NCBI GenBank assembly: GCA_025435555.1
Contig: JAIWWG010000113.1
Span: 24,928-88,927 of the forward strand
Source: Chytriomyces cf. hyalinus JEL632
Lineage: Eukaryota > Chytridiomycota > Chytridiomycetes > Chytridiales > Chytriomycetaceae
Length of the DNA stretch: 64,000 bases
Direction: 5' to 3'
The notes under the pieces are model-generated. The model saw only the letters and a list, made by a program, of their open reading frames with translations, searched no databases and was not told where the DNA came from. Below, in pieces: positions 13,262 through 23,436 of the stretch (the first letter of the stretch is position 1; every line of letters starts with the position of its first letter). Position numbers and translations under genes: made by a program.

Positions 13262-16200
13262 ATGTCTGGAAAACGCGGACGGAAGCCTGGTACGCGCAAC
13301 GCTCCAGGTAGTCGAAAACCTGGTCCAAGACGAAGAAACTCTCAGCAGACTGGCCAACAAGTGAGTGCAACGGTTATTGCAACATTGTTTTATTCAACAG
13401 CCATGGTTCAACAGATCCCAAGTGCTGTCCCGCCTCAATCGAATCCGCGGAATTCTGCGCCACAGATTGGGGCCGCCACAACTGACAATCTGCCACACTC
13501 GTCAATCGAAAACAACCCAGCTCAACGCGCAAATGCACAGCCGCATTCTGTGCATGCATCATTGCCGCAAGCTACATCTGTCAGAGATTTCTGGACGAAT
13601 TGGACATGCGAAGTGTGGGAACGAGCCATTCTCGACATGGTCAAAGCAAAACAGAAAAACAGCCGGAATCCTCTGTTTACGGACACTGCAATTGTCCCAA
13701 AGGACATTCAGACGCGTTTGTGGAATTCAAACCTTCCCTGGATTGACGCGCCTCGCCCGTTTGATGTGCTGGAGCCTTTGGTGAGCCCGTTTGCTTCATT
13801 TCCCAAATGCATTTCTCATGTGTTCACAAACACAGGTACGCAAGTGCTTTGTCAAGCGGATTTACGTATTTATTCCAGAGCTGTTGTATCCGTATCTGTT
13901 TTCTGGAGAGAAGTCGCATCCATCTTGTCCAGACTGCAAATCAAATAAAGTACGCGCCCATGCCTACGTTTGGAGAGACTCTGTCGACGAAAACGAAAAC
14001 GTGAGAATACTCGGAAGGCGCTACATGTGCACTGAATGCTCTGGCAAAGTCAAATTGCTGCGCGCAAGGATGAAAGCAACTGGTGCAGCCACGCCTTATT
14101 CATTGGAGCAGTGTGACCCAGGCAATATAGAAGCACCAGATGTGGATGGGACTTTCCAGTGTTGGGATAACGATGTCCTCTCGGCTCTCCCATCTTATGT
14201 ACAATCAGAATTCCCATATTTGTTCACGCACCGCTCTGGAATTGCGAAAACGACTGTTGCGTGTATTGTGGACGACGTATTGAATGGAAAAGGGTTCAAA
14301 TCTTCGCGAGAGGCAATAGAGCAAAGATTTTTGTCTCGTTTCAAGGAGTTGGAGCGGTCATTCATTGCGCACCGGGAACATCACTATGAACATCAAAAGA
14401 ATGCTGCCTTCAGAGTTTCGAATCAACAACCATCAGATCCAAAGCCGTTGGGAGTCTTTTCTGATCCCAAGAAATACAACGGCTTTATCCCTTCTGAAGA
14501 CTATGTTGTGTCAGTGTTCTACAAATTTTTCGAGGCTCCTGTATTTCACACCACTTCAATCCCAATGTCATTGCCACCAACACTGCATAAAGATGCTTCA
14601 AAGTTGAATCGCGAGTTCTATATTCAACGGCGCTTGCAAATGCTGGACGGAAACATTTGGTCCATGGATGCAACGTTTAAAGTTGCCAATCTGGTGCTCA
14701 TTCGAAACTCAGATGGGTCATCAACCCATCCAATCAATTCAATCTTTGTGATCATGAACCAATATGAGCAAGTCATCTTCATAAAGGCATTGATAACAAA
14801 TTCACCGGATGAGCTGAAGGCCCATATGGAGAAAATTTTACTGCATCGTTACCGAGCACGCAAATTCAAGTTCCCCGTTTTGATTCACACCGATAATTGC
14901 TGCAATGATCGTGACATGGTCCATCAAGTTTTGGAGTCATTGTCAGACAGTGACTCAATGTTTACAACACAGCTGGCAGATGCATCACCAAACACCCTCC
15001 AACCGCTTCCTGATATGGAGTTACCAGACACTCGGTTAGTCCACAATGTGACAAAGTACAAGCTGGATGGCAATGATGATGGGCTCAAAATTATATGTGA
15101 AGTTCTGAGAAGAATTGCTGGGAAAAATGGGGCAATCTCACTGGACATTGAGTACAATGTGTCATATCTCTCAGGGCAAAAATCGAATCCTCCAGCAACT
15201 CTACAACTTGGTACAGCCTCTGGCCACTCCTATGTATTTTCCCTGTTTCAGAATGGGAAAAAGATTCGAACGTTGCCGATGGAGCTCAAAGAGCTTCTTT
15301 ATGACACGCAGCTTGTGTTTGTGGGGAATTTCATTCAAGCAGACTTGACAAGACTATCAAAACACTACTCCCTTGATAAACACAGAGTGCGAGAAGTTGA
15401 TTTGGCACAGTTGGCAATGTCGCGTGGAGTGCCCTTGCCAGAGAAGGGTCTGGCCTTTTTGTGCCGACTGTTCCTGAACAAAAATTTAGGAAAAGGCTCT
15501 GTGCGGATTTCAAACTGGGAAGGTTCACTGTCTCAAGAGCAGATTCACTACGCTGCATTGGATACTGTGTGCGCTGCACAAATATATGAGTCCATTATGT
15601 CTTTCGAGAATCCACGTTTTGCAAGGCCACCATCACTTGAGGAACTTTCTGATGGCGTAATTCTTCTGCTTTTTCCCCCGTATCGGCCTGACTATGTGGC
15701 AAAGGGTTCTGTTGTCACAATCAACGGGGAATCCTGGGGAGGTCGAAAGCTACAAACAAAATCAGAGACTCGTGTTGTAGTTAATCTAACGTCAGGACTT
15801 GCTCCAGGTGCCCAGCCTATTTATTCAAAGAATGGGGAGGATGGTGAGAGTAATTACTCTCTGGGTGATAATGTTCTCTGGAATTTGAAACACACACGCC
15901 TGGAAACACCGGAAACATTAGAATGGTACTGTCAAAAGGACAAGTTAGAAAACACACTACCATCGTCAAGTCCTTCTAGCAACCATTTCTGCAACAGAGT
16001 TCACAACTCCATCAGATGCAGACAACTTTTTTCCTCCGCTCACATTGACAGCAGATACTCTGGCAGCACTGGATGTCGACACTGTACAAGCACCCCAGAA
16101 TGGTAATCAGCCCAGCGAAGAATATGAGGATGTTGAAATGGATCATGATGATGAAGGCAACTGCTGCTCACGTGTTGAAAATCCCGAATTGGCTGCCACT

Positions 16201-18098
16201 GACGGTAAACTACAGTCATTTGCTGTTAAACAATTTCTCATCATGTCTGATACCAGGAGAGCGTGTGCATGTACGACTTGACATTTTTCATGCCATGCAG
16301 AGGTTATCTCGAACAATGCTGAATTCACATGGTGCCTATCGTGCTTTCATGGCTCGGCTCCAGGATGCGTTTCTTATTGTGTGCAGTGAGGATATTGAGA
16401 GAATCAGCGCCTGCCTCAAATCAGCAGGAAAAACTGATGCTGACATCCAAGAAATGAAGGACAAGGATTGGAGCTTCTTTGTGGCAAACAGTCGTCGAGT
16501 TTGCCCCCCAAAGGACGTTTTGTTGGTTCGATTTAACTGGGTGGTAGCAGCGTTTTCCGATGTTCAAGATGCAAAAACAGGTGACACTGATCAGAGTTCA
16601 AAGTTGAAGTACTGATTTACCATGCAGGCGAGCCACTCTTCCGAACTCCCACCAGAAAGCAGATTAATAATCTTCGAAAGCATATTGTAAATGGATGCAT
16701 CAGTGACGTGCCAGATGTTCCACTTTATTTTGCAGCAGGGCACTCAAAGGAAGGATTCACAAAGTATCGATGCTGTCGAGGCACAAACTCAAATGAGGGA
16801 TTCCATCGACATTTGCGTTTAGTGCTACACATGTACTCGGGGTCTCCGTACCTGTTGCACCTTGTTCTGCTTGAATATGTTTATCGCTGGAACTTGCGAA
16901 TGGCCATCAAAAATCGTGGGCTGGATCCAGAAATTGGAGGCTTCTACAACCAGCATATACTTGAGGAAATCAATTTTATGACTGAGCCTCATGTTGGCTG
17001 TTGTGCCATATGCTTCCTGGGGAAGCATTTTAGATTATGAAGATAATGGTGAACGGATGGGTTTGAGGCGCACTGTCTTCAGTGGAACTCCAGAGTCCAG
17101 TGAATTCAATGGCGCCATTCAAGACACTGAGTTCGATTTGCCAGCTGATCAACCGGATTTCAACTTGACTCAATCAGCAACTATGTATGCAAAACTGCAG
17201 GATCTGAGAACACCGGTTGCATCAATAGCCACTGACGAGGAACGAAAGAAATTCTGGGAGCTTGCACCGCAGTTTCTTGCACCTGCAAGTGATATCGACG
17301 CGTCATTTAGCGAATTTGCTGAAGAGTGGAACCGGATCATCTGTAATCCAGACAGTGGAATCTCAGTCAAAAACCTGCGCTGCAAAACTGCAGCCCAACT
17401 GAAAAGTTTTTACAAGACAGTGCTAAATGGATTTAATATACGGTCAACAATGGGTTCCGTGCGCAATGAAAACACACACCTTCGCAAAAATCTTCGACAG
17501 CCACTGACTTCTGTGATGATTCCGCCCGCAATACCACAAGCACCAATATTGCCGTCCTCCAGACAACCTGCATTATCTCATGCAGACAGGTAGCAGTCCC
17601 AGTATTCCGCTCTTGAGCCCAACAGCTTCAAATTCTGCAACACCTGCAAGGTCAGCGACGGAATTTGGAGCAGCAACTTCATCTAGATTACCATCATCCA
17701 ACGCAACAGTTGTGCAACAGCTGGTCTCAATTTCAGGCCCACCAAGGACATTCAACCAAGAAGCAGCCCCAACTTTGATCCCTCAAACTCGACAGTACTT
17801 AGCACTACCTCCGTCACTGCAAATACCTGCCCCATCCGCGCGTGCCAGTCCAAAAGCGGTTCGTAAAAAGCAACGATTACCACACTGTTCAACGTGTGGC
17901 CACATAAAGAGAGCAGGAATGTTCAAGCAGCATCACACAGTCAGTTCGAAAGAATGTACAGTACCAGTTACACACCGGCGTCAAGTGGAAGCTCCAGGAA
18001 AGTGTACGCGCCCCAGTTGCAAAGACAAAGGAAGGGCCCATGTCCATGATTGCGACTGTTCGATTTGCGGCGAGTTTACTAACGTGATCAATGGATGA
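13262..18098 (+). CDS. DDE-type transposase with embedded DEDDy 3'-5' exonuclease domain
   Basis: Large transposase-like protein. Exons supported by in-phase joins: 13262-13780, 13836 to about 15870, about 15970-16204, 16257-16580, 16628 to about 17000, about 17000-17586 and about 17652-18098. The basic N-terminus (GKRGRKPGTRNAPG) resembles an AT-hook. A zinc-ribbon part follows (CPDCKSNKVRAHAY, then MCTECSGKVK). Candidate catalytic acids: WSMDATFK (Asp codon 14667), LIHTDNCCND (14892), VRLDIFHAMQRL, and the Glu in TNSNEGFHRHLR (16794). Between the second and third lies an RNase D/WRN-like domain (about 15040-15600) with SLDIEYN, NFIQADLTRL and HYAALD, so all DEDDy residues are present. A Cys/His cluster (HCSTCGHIKRAG) closes the protein. 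The joins near 15870-16000 and 17000 are unresolved; the latter may be a frameshift. Confidence 0.7.
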
Positions 18099-18164
18099 GG
18101 ATGTTGGAAAATTGCCTGTGGTATTTAATGTTGCCATAGGGAGCTTGCGGGGTGAGTGGACATA

Positions 18165-18350
18165 TTTGATTTTCGCGAGGTGGATTTTGCTGCTGGGACG
18201 TGCGCGCAATGGATTTTGCTGTTTGGGACTGTGCGTGATGGATTTCGCTGTTTGGGAGCTTGCGCGCACGCGGTGGAAAATTCACTGTTGGGAACTTGTG
18301 CGGTTCTGTATTTTGATGTTTGGAGTTGCACGGTGGACGTGATTGATTTT
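18165..18350. repeat. Imperfect tandem repeats of about 30 bp downstream of the transposase
   Basis: At least four degenerate units built around ggattttgctgtttgggact followed by gtgcgc or gtgcgtga. They begin about 65 bp after the transposase stop codon. They may be part of the subterminal region of the element or simple slippage products. Confidence 0.6.
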
Positions 18351-18910
18351 TGTGGCGGCAAAGTAGCTATTGCGTTCGAGACTTGTGCGTCGCTGAGAGG
18401 TGGTGGCTGTTGTTGTTGTTTTTTTGTTTTTGTTGGTTTTGTCACACGTTGTTTTGGCTTTCGAGACTTCGCATTGGTTGAATTTTTTAATCGCGACTTC
18501 CCATTGGTGGATCGTGAAGAAGAAAGGAAGCATCTCAGAAGCGCATTGTTCGCGCTGCCACCATCTGAAAATCATCTGAACATCAAGCAGGCACTCTCAC
18601 TTCGCAACCAGAACCTGCTTTCGCCGGTTTCTCTTTATTTGGTGAGTGCCGTCGCGCGGTCCCCATCGCTGACATCACATCTATCTGCGGCGCTCTTTCC
18701 GCCCCTTTCGCGCCTCATCGCAAGATCTAAGATCAAAACCCTCTGAATTTTATTCATGAACGGCCCCATCTTCTTCTTCTTTCCCCCTCTTCTTTCTCTT
18801 TGAATTAAATTGAATTAAATTACGTCCCACGGACATGACGGTGGAGCCAAAAAATGCCAAGCACTTAAAACTTAAATCCGCAACAACTTCATGTGACTCG
18901 AAGCTTTCAG
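18351..18910. other. Gene-poor stretch between transposon and poly-C tract
   Basis: Contains a T/G-rich part (18400-18450) and another CCAAT-like copy (near 18497). No gene recognised. Confidence 0.4.

Positions 18911-18942
<32 letters not shown>
18911..18942. repeat. Poly-C homopolymer of 32 bases
   Basis: Uninterrupted run of C (G on the other strand), lying where the missing part of the velvet fragment would otherwise continue on the minus strand. The exact length is uncertain because such runs are hard to sequence. Confidence 0.9.
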
Positions 18943-18943
<1 letters not shown>

Positions 18944-18994
18944 AAAGATGGTGTGAGAAACGTCCGATCAAAAAAGGATTGAGTAAGCACTTAC

Positions 18995-19146
18995 ATCGGT
19001 GACGGATGAATCGGTCGTCTGGGGTGCAAATGCAGTAAGCACAAGAGCGGTACGAGAATCGCCAACAAACGCACCTGTCTGACGCGGAGAAGCCGCATAT
19101 CCTGGCCCTAAGAGGCTGTTGCACCACCTCAATTGAGACCTCCTCA
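18995..19146 (-). pseudogene. Velvet-domain gene fragment
   Basis: Remnant of the first part of a velvet domain, the fold of fungal developmental regulators VeA/VelB/VosA. One exon (about 19146-19075) reads SIEVVQQPLRARICGFSASD, and after a GT-AG intron (19074-19019) the next (19018-18995) gives RRPIHPSP, matching the family pattern QQPxxARxCGFgxxDRRxIdPxP. Nothing downstream matches the rest of the domain; instead comes the 32-base poly-C tract. It is a paralogue of the fuller velvet gene at 20474-21518. Confidence 0.7.
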
Positions 19147-20473
19147 CGGCATCAGCAAAAGCCGGCATCAGCGCTTTACAACATTTTAAGCAAGTTAAAC
19201 AACACTGTCTGGGGTCTCACTTGAGTTGGAGGCGCTACAGTTGCTTTCTTTGTCCCGACGTTGTGCGTGTTGGCGGCAGGCAGGTGAGCATCCCCATTGT
19301 GGGTGGTATCCATGGTAAGTTGGGCGCGGGTAATAGTAGTCCGGCGCTTTGGCCTCCTGTTCAGTCTTGGGTTTTTGGGTGCCGTGGTTCGGCGCTTAAA
19401 CCAAATCGCAGAAATTCCTTGCCGCCTATTTTACTGAACATTTTATGAAAATCTGCTCATTACGAATGGTGACCCGGAGAAGGAAGTTGTGAGCACACAC
19501 ACAACCGCACGCGTCTCAGCATTACAATAAAATTCAGTAGTCGCACCGCGATCTGTTTCCATTATTTTATTTTCCGGAACCTTGGTCCATTGTTTTACGA
19601 ACCAATCAACACTGATGCAATTTTCAAAGCAGAAAAAAGAAGAGACGCTGTTCGCGTTTTTATGAATATTTCCACTATTCCCAGCAAAGTGTGAAGAAAG
19701 CGCTTCGATTTTTATTTGAAGATCATCCGCAATTTGTCTATGCGCTCGCGGCTTCATTTGATGAGCTTCATGGTTTGCCATTAACTTTCATACCGTCCTA
19801 TGTCCTTGGTGGTGAGTGGTTTGTTTTCCACTAGTGAAGTCATGTTCTGCATCTCCCAGAATTCTGCAACTCTTGAAAAAGACGGTCATCCTCTGGCGAA
19901 ATGGGCGGTTTATTCAAATGACGGTCGTTGAGGTATCTTTTGGCAAAGAAATTCGCCATTAGTAGATGGATGTGGGACTAGAGAAGGGGTTGATTTTGCT
20001 GGAGGGCATCGATACCAGGCCGGGCCTTGGCCACTCAGACAAGGCGCAAGACAACACGAACGCTATAAATGCATGGGCCAATCATGATGCTGTCCACTGG
20101 CGCTTTATGGAGCCACCACAATCCAACAAGTGCCCTCTGTTACGTAAAACTCATTAGTTGTCGCCAGTGCTGGAGTGTTAAGGTTGCGTTGCGGTACCAG
20201 GATTTATGTTAAAATTTGAGCTGAAAAAAATTGGTATTCAAGTCGGTTTCCCTTCATATCCACATCCACACAATAAGAATGTCATTGATCATACTGGCGT
20301 TGGGGCTGGTGTTGGGGTCGGAAAGAAAGCGCGCTTTTCGAAATGAGCGACTCTCTTGCAGCGCATTCTGGACAAGTTGTAAGAAAGCGAAGCAGCAGCA
20401 GAGAATCCCATACTTTTGGATACTGGAAGCTGCGAGTGTGTATTACACACGGCCAAATATTTTGCAAAGTGAT
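19147..20473. other. Gene-poor stretch between the two velvet loci
   Basis: About 1.3 kb without a recognisable gene. A minus-strand frame at 19443-19781 (112 codons) has no family resemblance I can support. No RNA gene, repeat array or mobile element seen. Confidence 0.4.
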
Positions 20474-21518
20474 TCAATCCGCAGGATTCTCGCCCGTTTG
20501 GCGTAGTCGGACACGGACGCCCTGTTTGGCAAACCAGCGACTCAGAGACGTTGTTTCAAGGATTCCTGGGAATGATTTTGGAGTATACGCAGTGAATATG
20601 TCGCTGGAGGTGCTCGCGATGGGCGTCATCTTTGCGCCGGTTCTGTCGAGAGATTTTAGTGATTCCCAATGCAGGTGGGAGGGGAGTTCGATGAGAAATT
20701 GCGCAACGCGAGGAGGAAAGAGAAGAAGAAGAGTCAGGGACGGAAAAGAATTCACCAAAAGATGCACGAGATTGTCTCACATGTTCATCACAAACAATTC
20801 AAACTTTAGCCGGTGAGCACCGCTTGACCGCACTGACAAGTCAGGAAACACAAAAAAGCTTCCAACAACACCATTGATGTCTTTAAGCCTTGTGCAAGTA
20901 GCAGCGAGGCCTCCCCACAAAACCCTGCACGAGTCGTAGCCTTCGGTTAACTCGACTTTATACTGACTCTGGGAAGAACTGGAAGCGTTATTCGGCGTGT
21001 ACTTTACAGAAGCACCGTTAAAGTATTTTTCCGTGACTGAAACGTCTTTTATCAAGTTTCTGGAGTTGGTTGCGTTGTTGCGGTGGATAAGTCATTGTGC
21101 TTTGAACTCAAGTTTTGCGGCCGAGGTTTACTCACTCTGACCAAAGTGAAACGGAGAGGATGTACAAGTTGGTGGATCTCACGTCACCGCCGGTTAGCTT
21201 CAAGCTGTGATTCCGACGCAGAGGTCAGTTGCGAAAAAAAAAAATCACAATGAATGAGAAGTCTATGTACATGGTGGAGGATCGATGAGGCGCCTGCGAT
21301 ATTATCTAGTGAGCTTTATATCTGACTGCTATTATGAGGAGCGTAAAGGGGCTTACTTGTCTGCTGAAGAAAAGCCGCACATTCTGGCCCTGAGGGGCTG
21401 TTGTACCACATCTATAGAGACAATCTCAGCGGGAAAAAAAATACCAACCAAAGTCAGCCTCAGTACTGCCTGCGATGTGGCCGTTGCAACTTACTTGGTT
21501 TCCAGGCACAGGGAGCAT
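20474..21518 (-). CDS. Velvet-domain transcriptional regulator, possibly disabled
   Basis: Fungal velvet family regulator of development and secondary metabolism, binding DNA through an NF-kB-like fold. Inferred exons: 21518-21495, 21424-21357, 21293-21271, 21204-21136, 21059 to about 20795, and about 20665-20474. Motifs in family order: VVQQPLRARMCGFSSADKR with IDPPP, LYILSVSLWSE, KDINGVVGSFFVFPDLSVRS followed by HRLKFEL, then SDIFTAYTPKSFPGILETT, LSRWFAKQGVRVRLR. The domain is otherwise complete at about 230 residues. Oddity: the exon ending at 21271 leaves codon phase 1, whereas the next exon needs phase 2; the paralogue at 18995 has one extra base there and keeps phase 2. Either a one-base deletion has broken the gene, or an unusual splice is used. 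Confidence 0.75.
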
Positions 21519-21790
21519 CTCGGGAATATTAGAGGTTACGAAGGGGTCTGCTGGCGTGTTTCCCCAATATTGTGGTATGGTTTTCCAACGGATGCTCGCC
21601 AGTTGCTGGGGTCTTTTGTCCTGCGAGAGTGTGCTGCGGGGACAAACAACGCTGACGCAACCAGTATTTATTCGCCTGGATAAAATTTGCCAAGAAGGAA
21701 GCAAGATTTTTCTGGAACGAGCGAGTCCATTTCGTCATCCATTTCTTCAGAACGACGACCCATCAATCCGGAAGCTGCTACCTCCAAAGA

Positions 21791-23387
21791 CTACTCTTGG
21801 ATAGCACACGAAAACTCCCTGCTACCGCCCGTATCTTCATTCTCACACACGTGCAGCACTTTATCCACCACATAGAAGCAAAAGTCTACCTGATCAGGCT
21901 TCAACCGCGCATTTTGCTGCTCCTCAGTCAACTTTGATGAAAACCCATTCGACGGAGGTCGTCTCTGAATCCCGTTTGTTGGTTCGGGCACATCCCCACT
22001 GGTTCCACCACCACCTCTCGCACCACCAATCACTGGCGCAAAGTCAATGCACGCGTACTCGTCCCACAAGTTTCCCCACAAACGAAGACTCGAAAGGGTT
22101 CGATTCTTGTGCGCAATCACATCGGCGAGTTGTCGCAGTCCCTTTCTTGCGATTCGGTTGTGGTCCAGGTACAGAGTCGTAAGGATCTTGTTGTGCAAGA
22201 GCATGACACTGACTGCTTCGGCGCCTTCATCTTGGATGGCGCAGCAGCTGAGGTTGAGGTGTGTCAGGAACATTTGCTTGTACAGGGATTGGCACAGGGC
22301 GACGCCGCCGTCTCGCGTTATTTTGTTACTGTTTGGTGTACATGAATGATTTGCTATCGTGAGTAGAGATATGTCAACGACAGATTTTTAAACCATCGAA
22401 GATCCAGTCGCGCTATTTTGCGGTTATTCAACACGGCACGGGCAAGATACTCTGTCACCATGAAATCAGAGACGCCCATCTTTCCAAACGCGAGAACATC
22501 GATCGCCCGGTTTGCGGCCATCATTTTGCACAAATGCAGCATCACGTCATTTGCAAGACTCTGGGTGAGGCGGCTGAAGTTGTTTTCGTTGTTGCTAACG
22601 TCCAAGACACGGATCTTGTGCGTGTTTGAGAGAACTGTGCTTAGTGCAATGAGCGCGTTTGCTGTGAGTTTGCAGTTGGAAAGAAGCAGCCGTGTCAAGA
22701 TTGTGTTGACCTGGATTGGGGCAAGGACACGACGCGTGTTAGAAACAACTTTTTCAACTAAAAAAAGCTTGGTTCGCGTGCCTGAAGCATTGCTGCAAAC
22801 TCCATGCCGCCTTCGTTGCCAATCGGGTTTCCAGTCATATCAATTTCTTCAATGCCTTCGTTCATGAGCAAAGACCGTCCAATGACAGCTCCACCTTCTG
22901 CACCGATTTGATTGTATTTCAGAATAATCTTTTTGACGCGGCTATCGTTCTAAGCGCGAATCAAAGGAATGCAATGAGTCGCTTTCAAAAGTCAACCACA
23001 CCAAAGATCAAGAAACCTTGAGAAAGTTTGCAAGCGACGCCGCTCCCTTATCGCCAATCTCATTGTATGACAAGTCAATCATTGTCAAGAAGCAGTTTGA
23101 ATCGAGTGATCGCATGAGAACATGGACATGAACATCGTCAAGGCGCGTTTTGCGCAACTGATCCTCATTTCCGTTGAGCTTGAGTTTCTTTGGAATCACG
23201 CCAGAGTCGACTGATTCCTGCAGCTCTTGTGTGAGGAACTCGATTGCTGCAAGGGAGTTTGTGAGTCGCAATTTTTTGAAAAGCAAGAGGTCATACTACC
23301 TGGTATGGATTTTTGCTTGCAGCCGTTGATGTACTCGTCGAGAAAGTCAATGACATGGATGGAGTCGTCTGCCTGGCTTGCGTTCAT
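21791..23387 (-). CDS. Leucine-rich-repeat protein, LRRC34-like
   Basis: Ribonuclease-inhibitor-type LRR protein of 446 residues. Exons: 23387-23300, 23246-23017, 22949-22782, 22710-22394 and 22328-21791, all joining in phase. Repeats include MIDLSYNEIGDKGAASLANF, KKIILKYNQIGAEGGAVIG, EEIDMTGNPIGNEGGMEF, ARLDLRCNKITRDGG, THLNLSCCAIQDEGAEAV and TTLYLDHNRIARKGLRQLAD, then LSSLRLWGN. Length and the C-terminal RLWGN block suggest LRRC34 relatives, but other NOD-like LRR proteins are possible; no NACHT domain is present. The intron at 22711-22781 would have a GC donor instead of GT. The start ATG lies only 49 bp from the divergent ABCG start. The function is unknown to me. Confidence 0.75.
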
Positions 23388-23436
23388 GACTTGGATGAGG
23401 GAGATCTGTAAATCCAAAGTAAATAAAATCCATGAA

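Larger units (their letters stand above)
12526..18350 (+). mobile_element. DNA transposon, boundaries not resolved
   Basis: Region holding a DDE-type transposase with an exonuclease insertion (13262-18098) and an adjacent APSES-like gene. I looked for terminal inverted repeats and target-site duplications around 12000-13250 and 18100-18750 and found none I could trust, so the limits are nominal. The string gacttcccattgg occurs near 13094 and 13141 upstream and near 18497 downstream, in the same orientation. Confidence 0.55.

Noticed and set aside
13361-13400. A 40-bp intron (gtgagtgc to ttcaacag) in the first transposase exon
   Set aside because: The frame is open without it, and removing 40 bases would break the reading frame into the next exon.
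12000-18750. Terminal inverted repeats for the transposon
   Set aside because: The shared motifs at the two sides are in direct, not inverted, orientation, and no matching target-site duplication was seen by eye.
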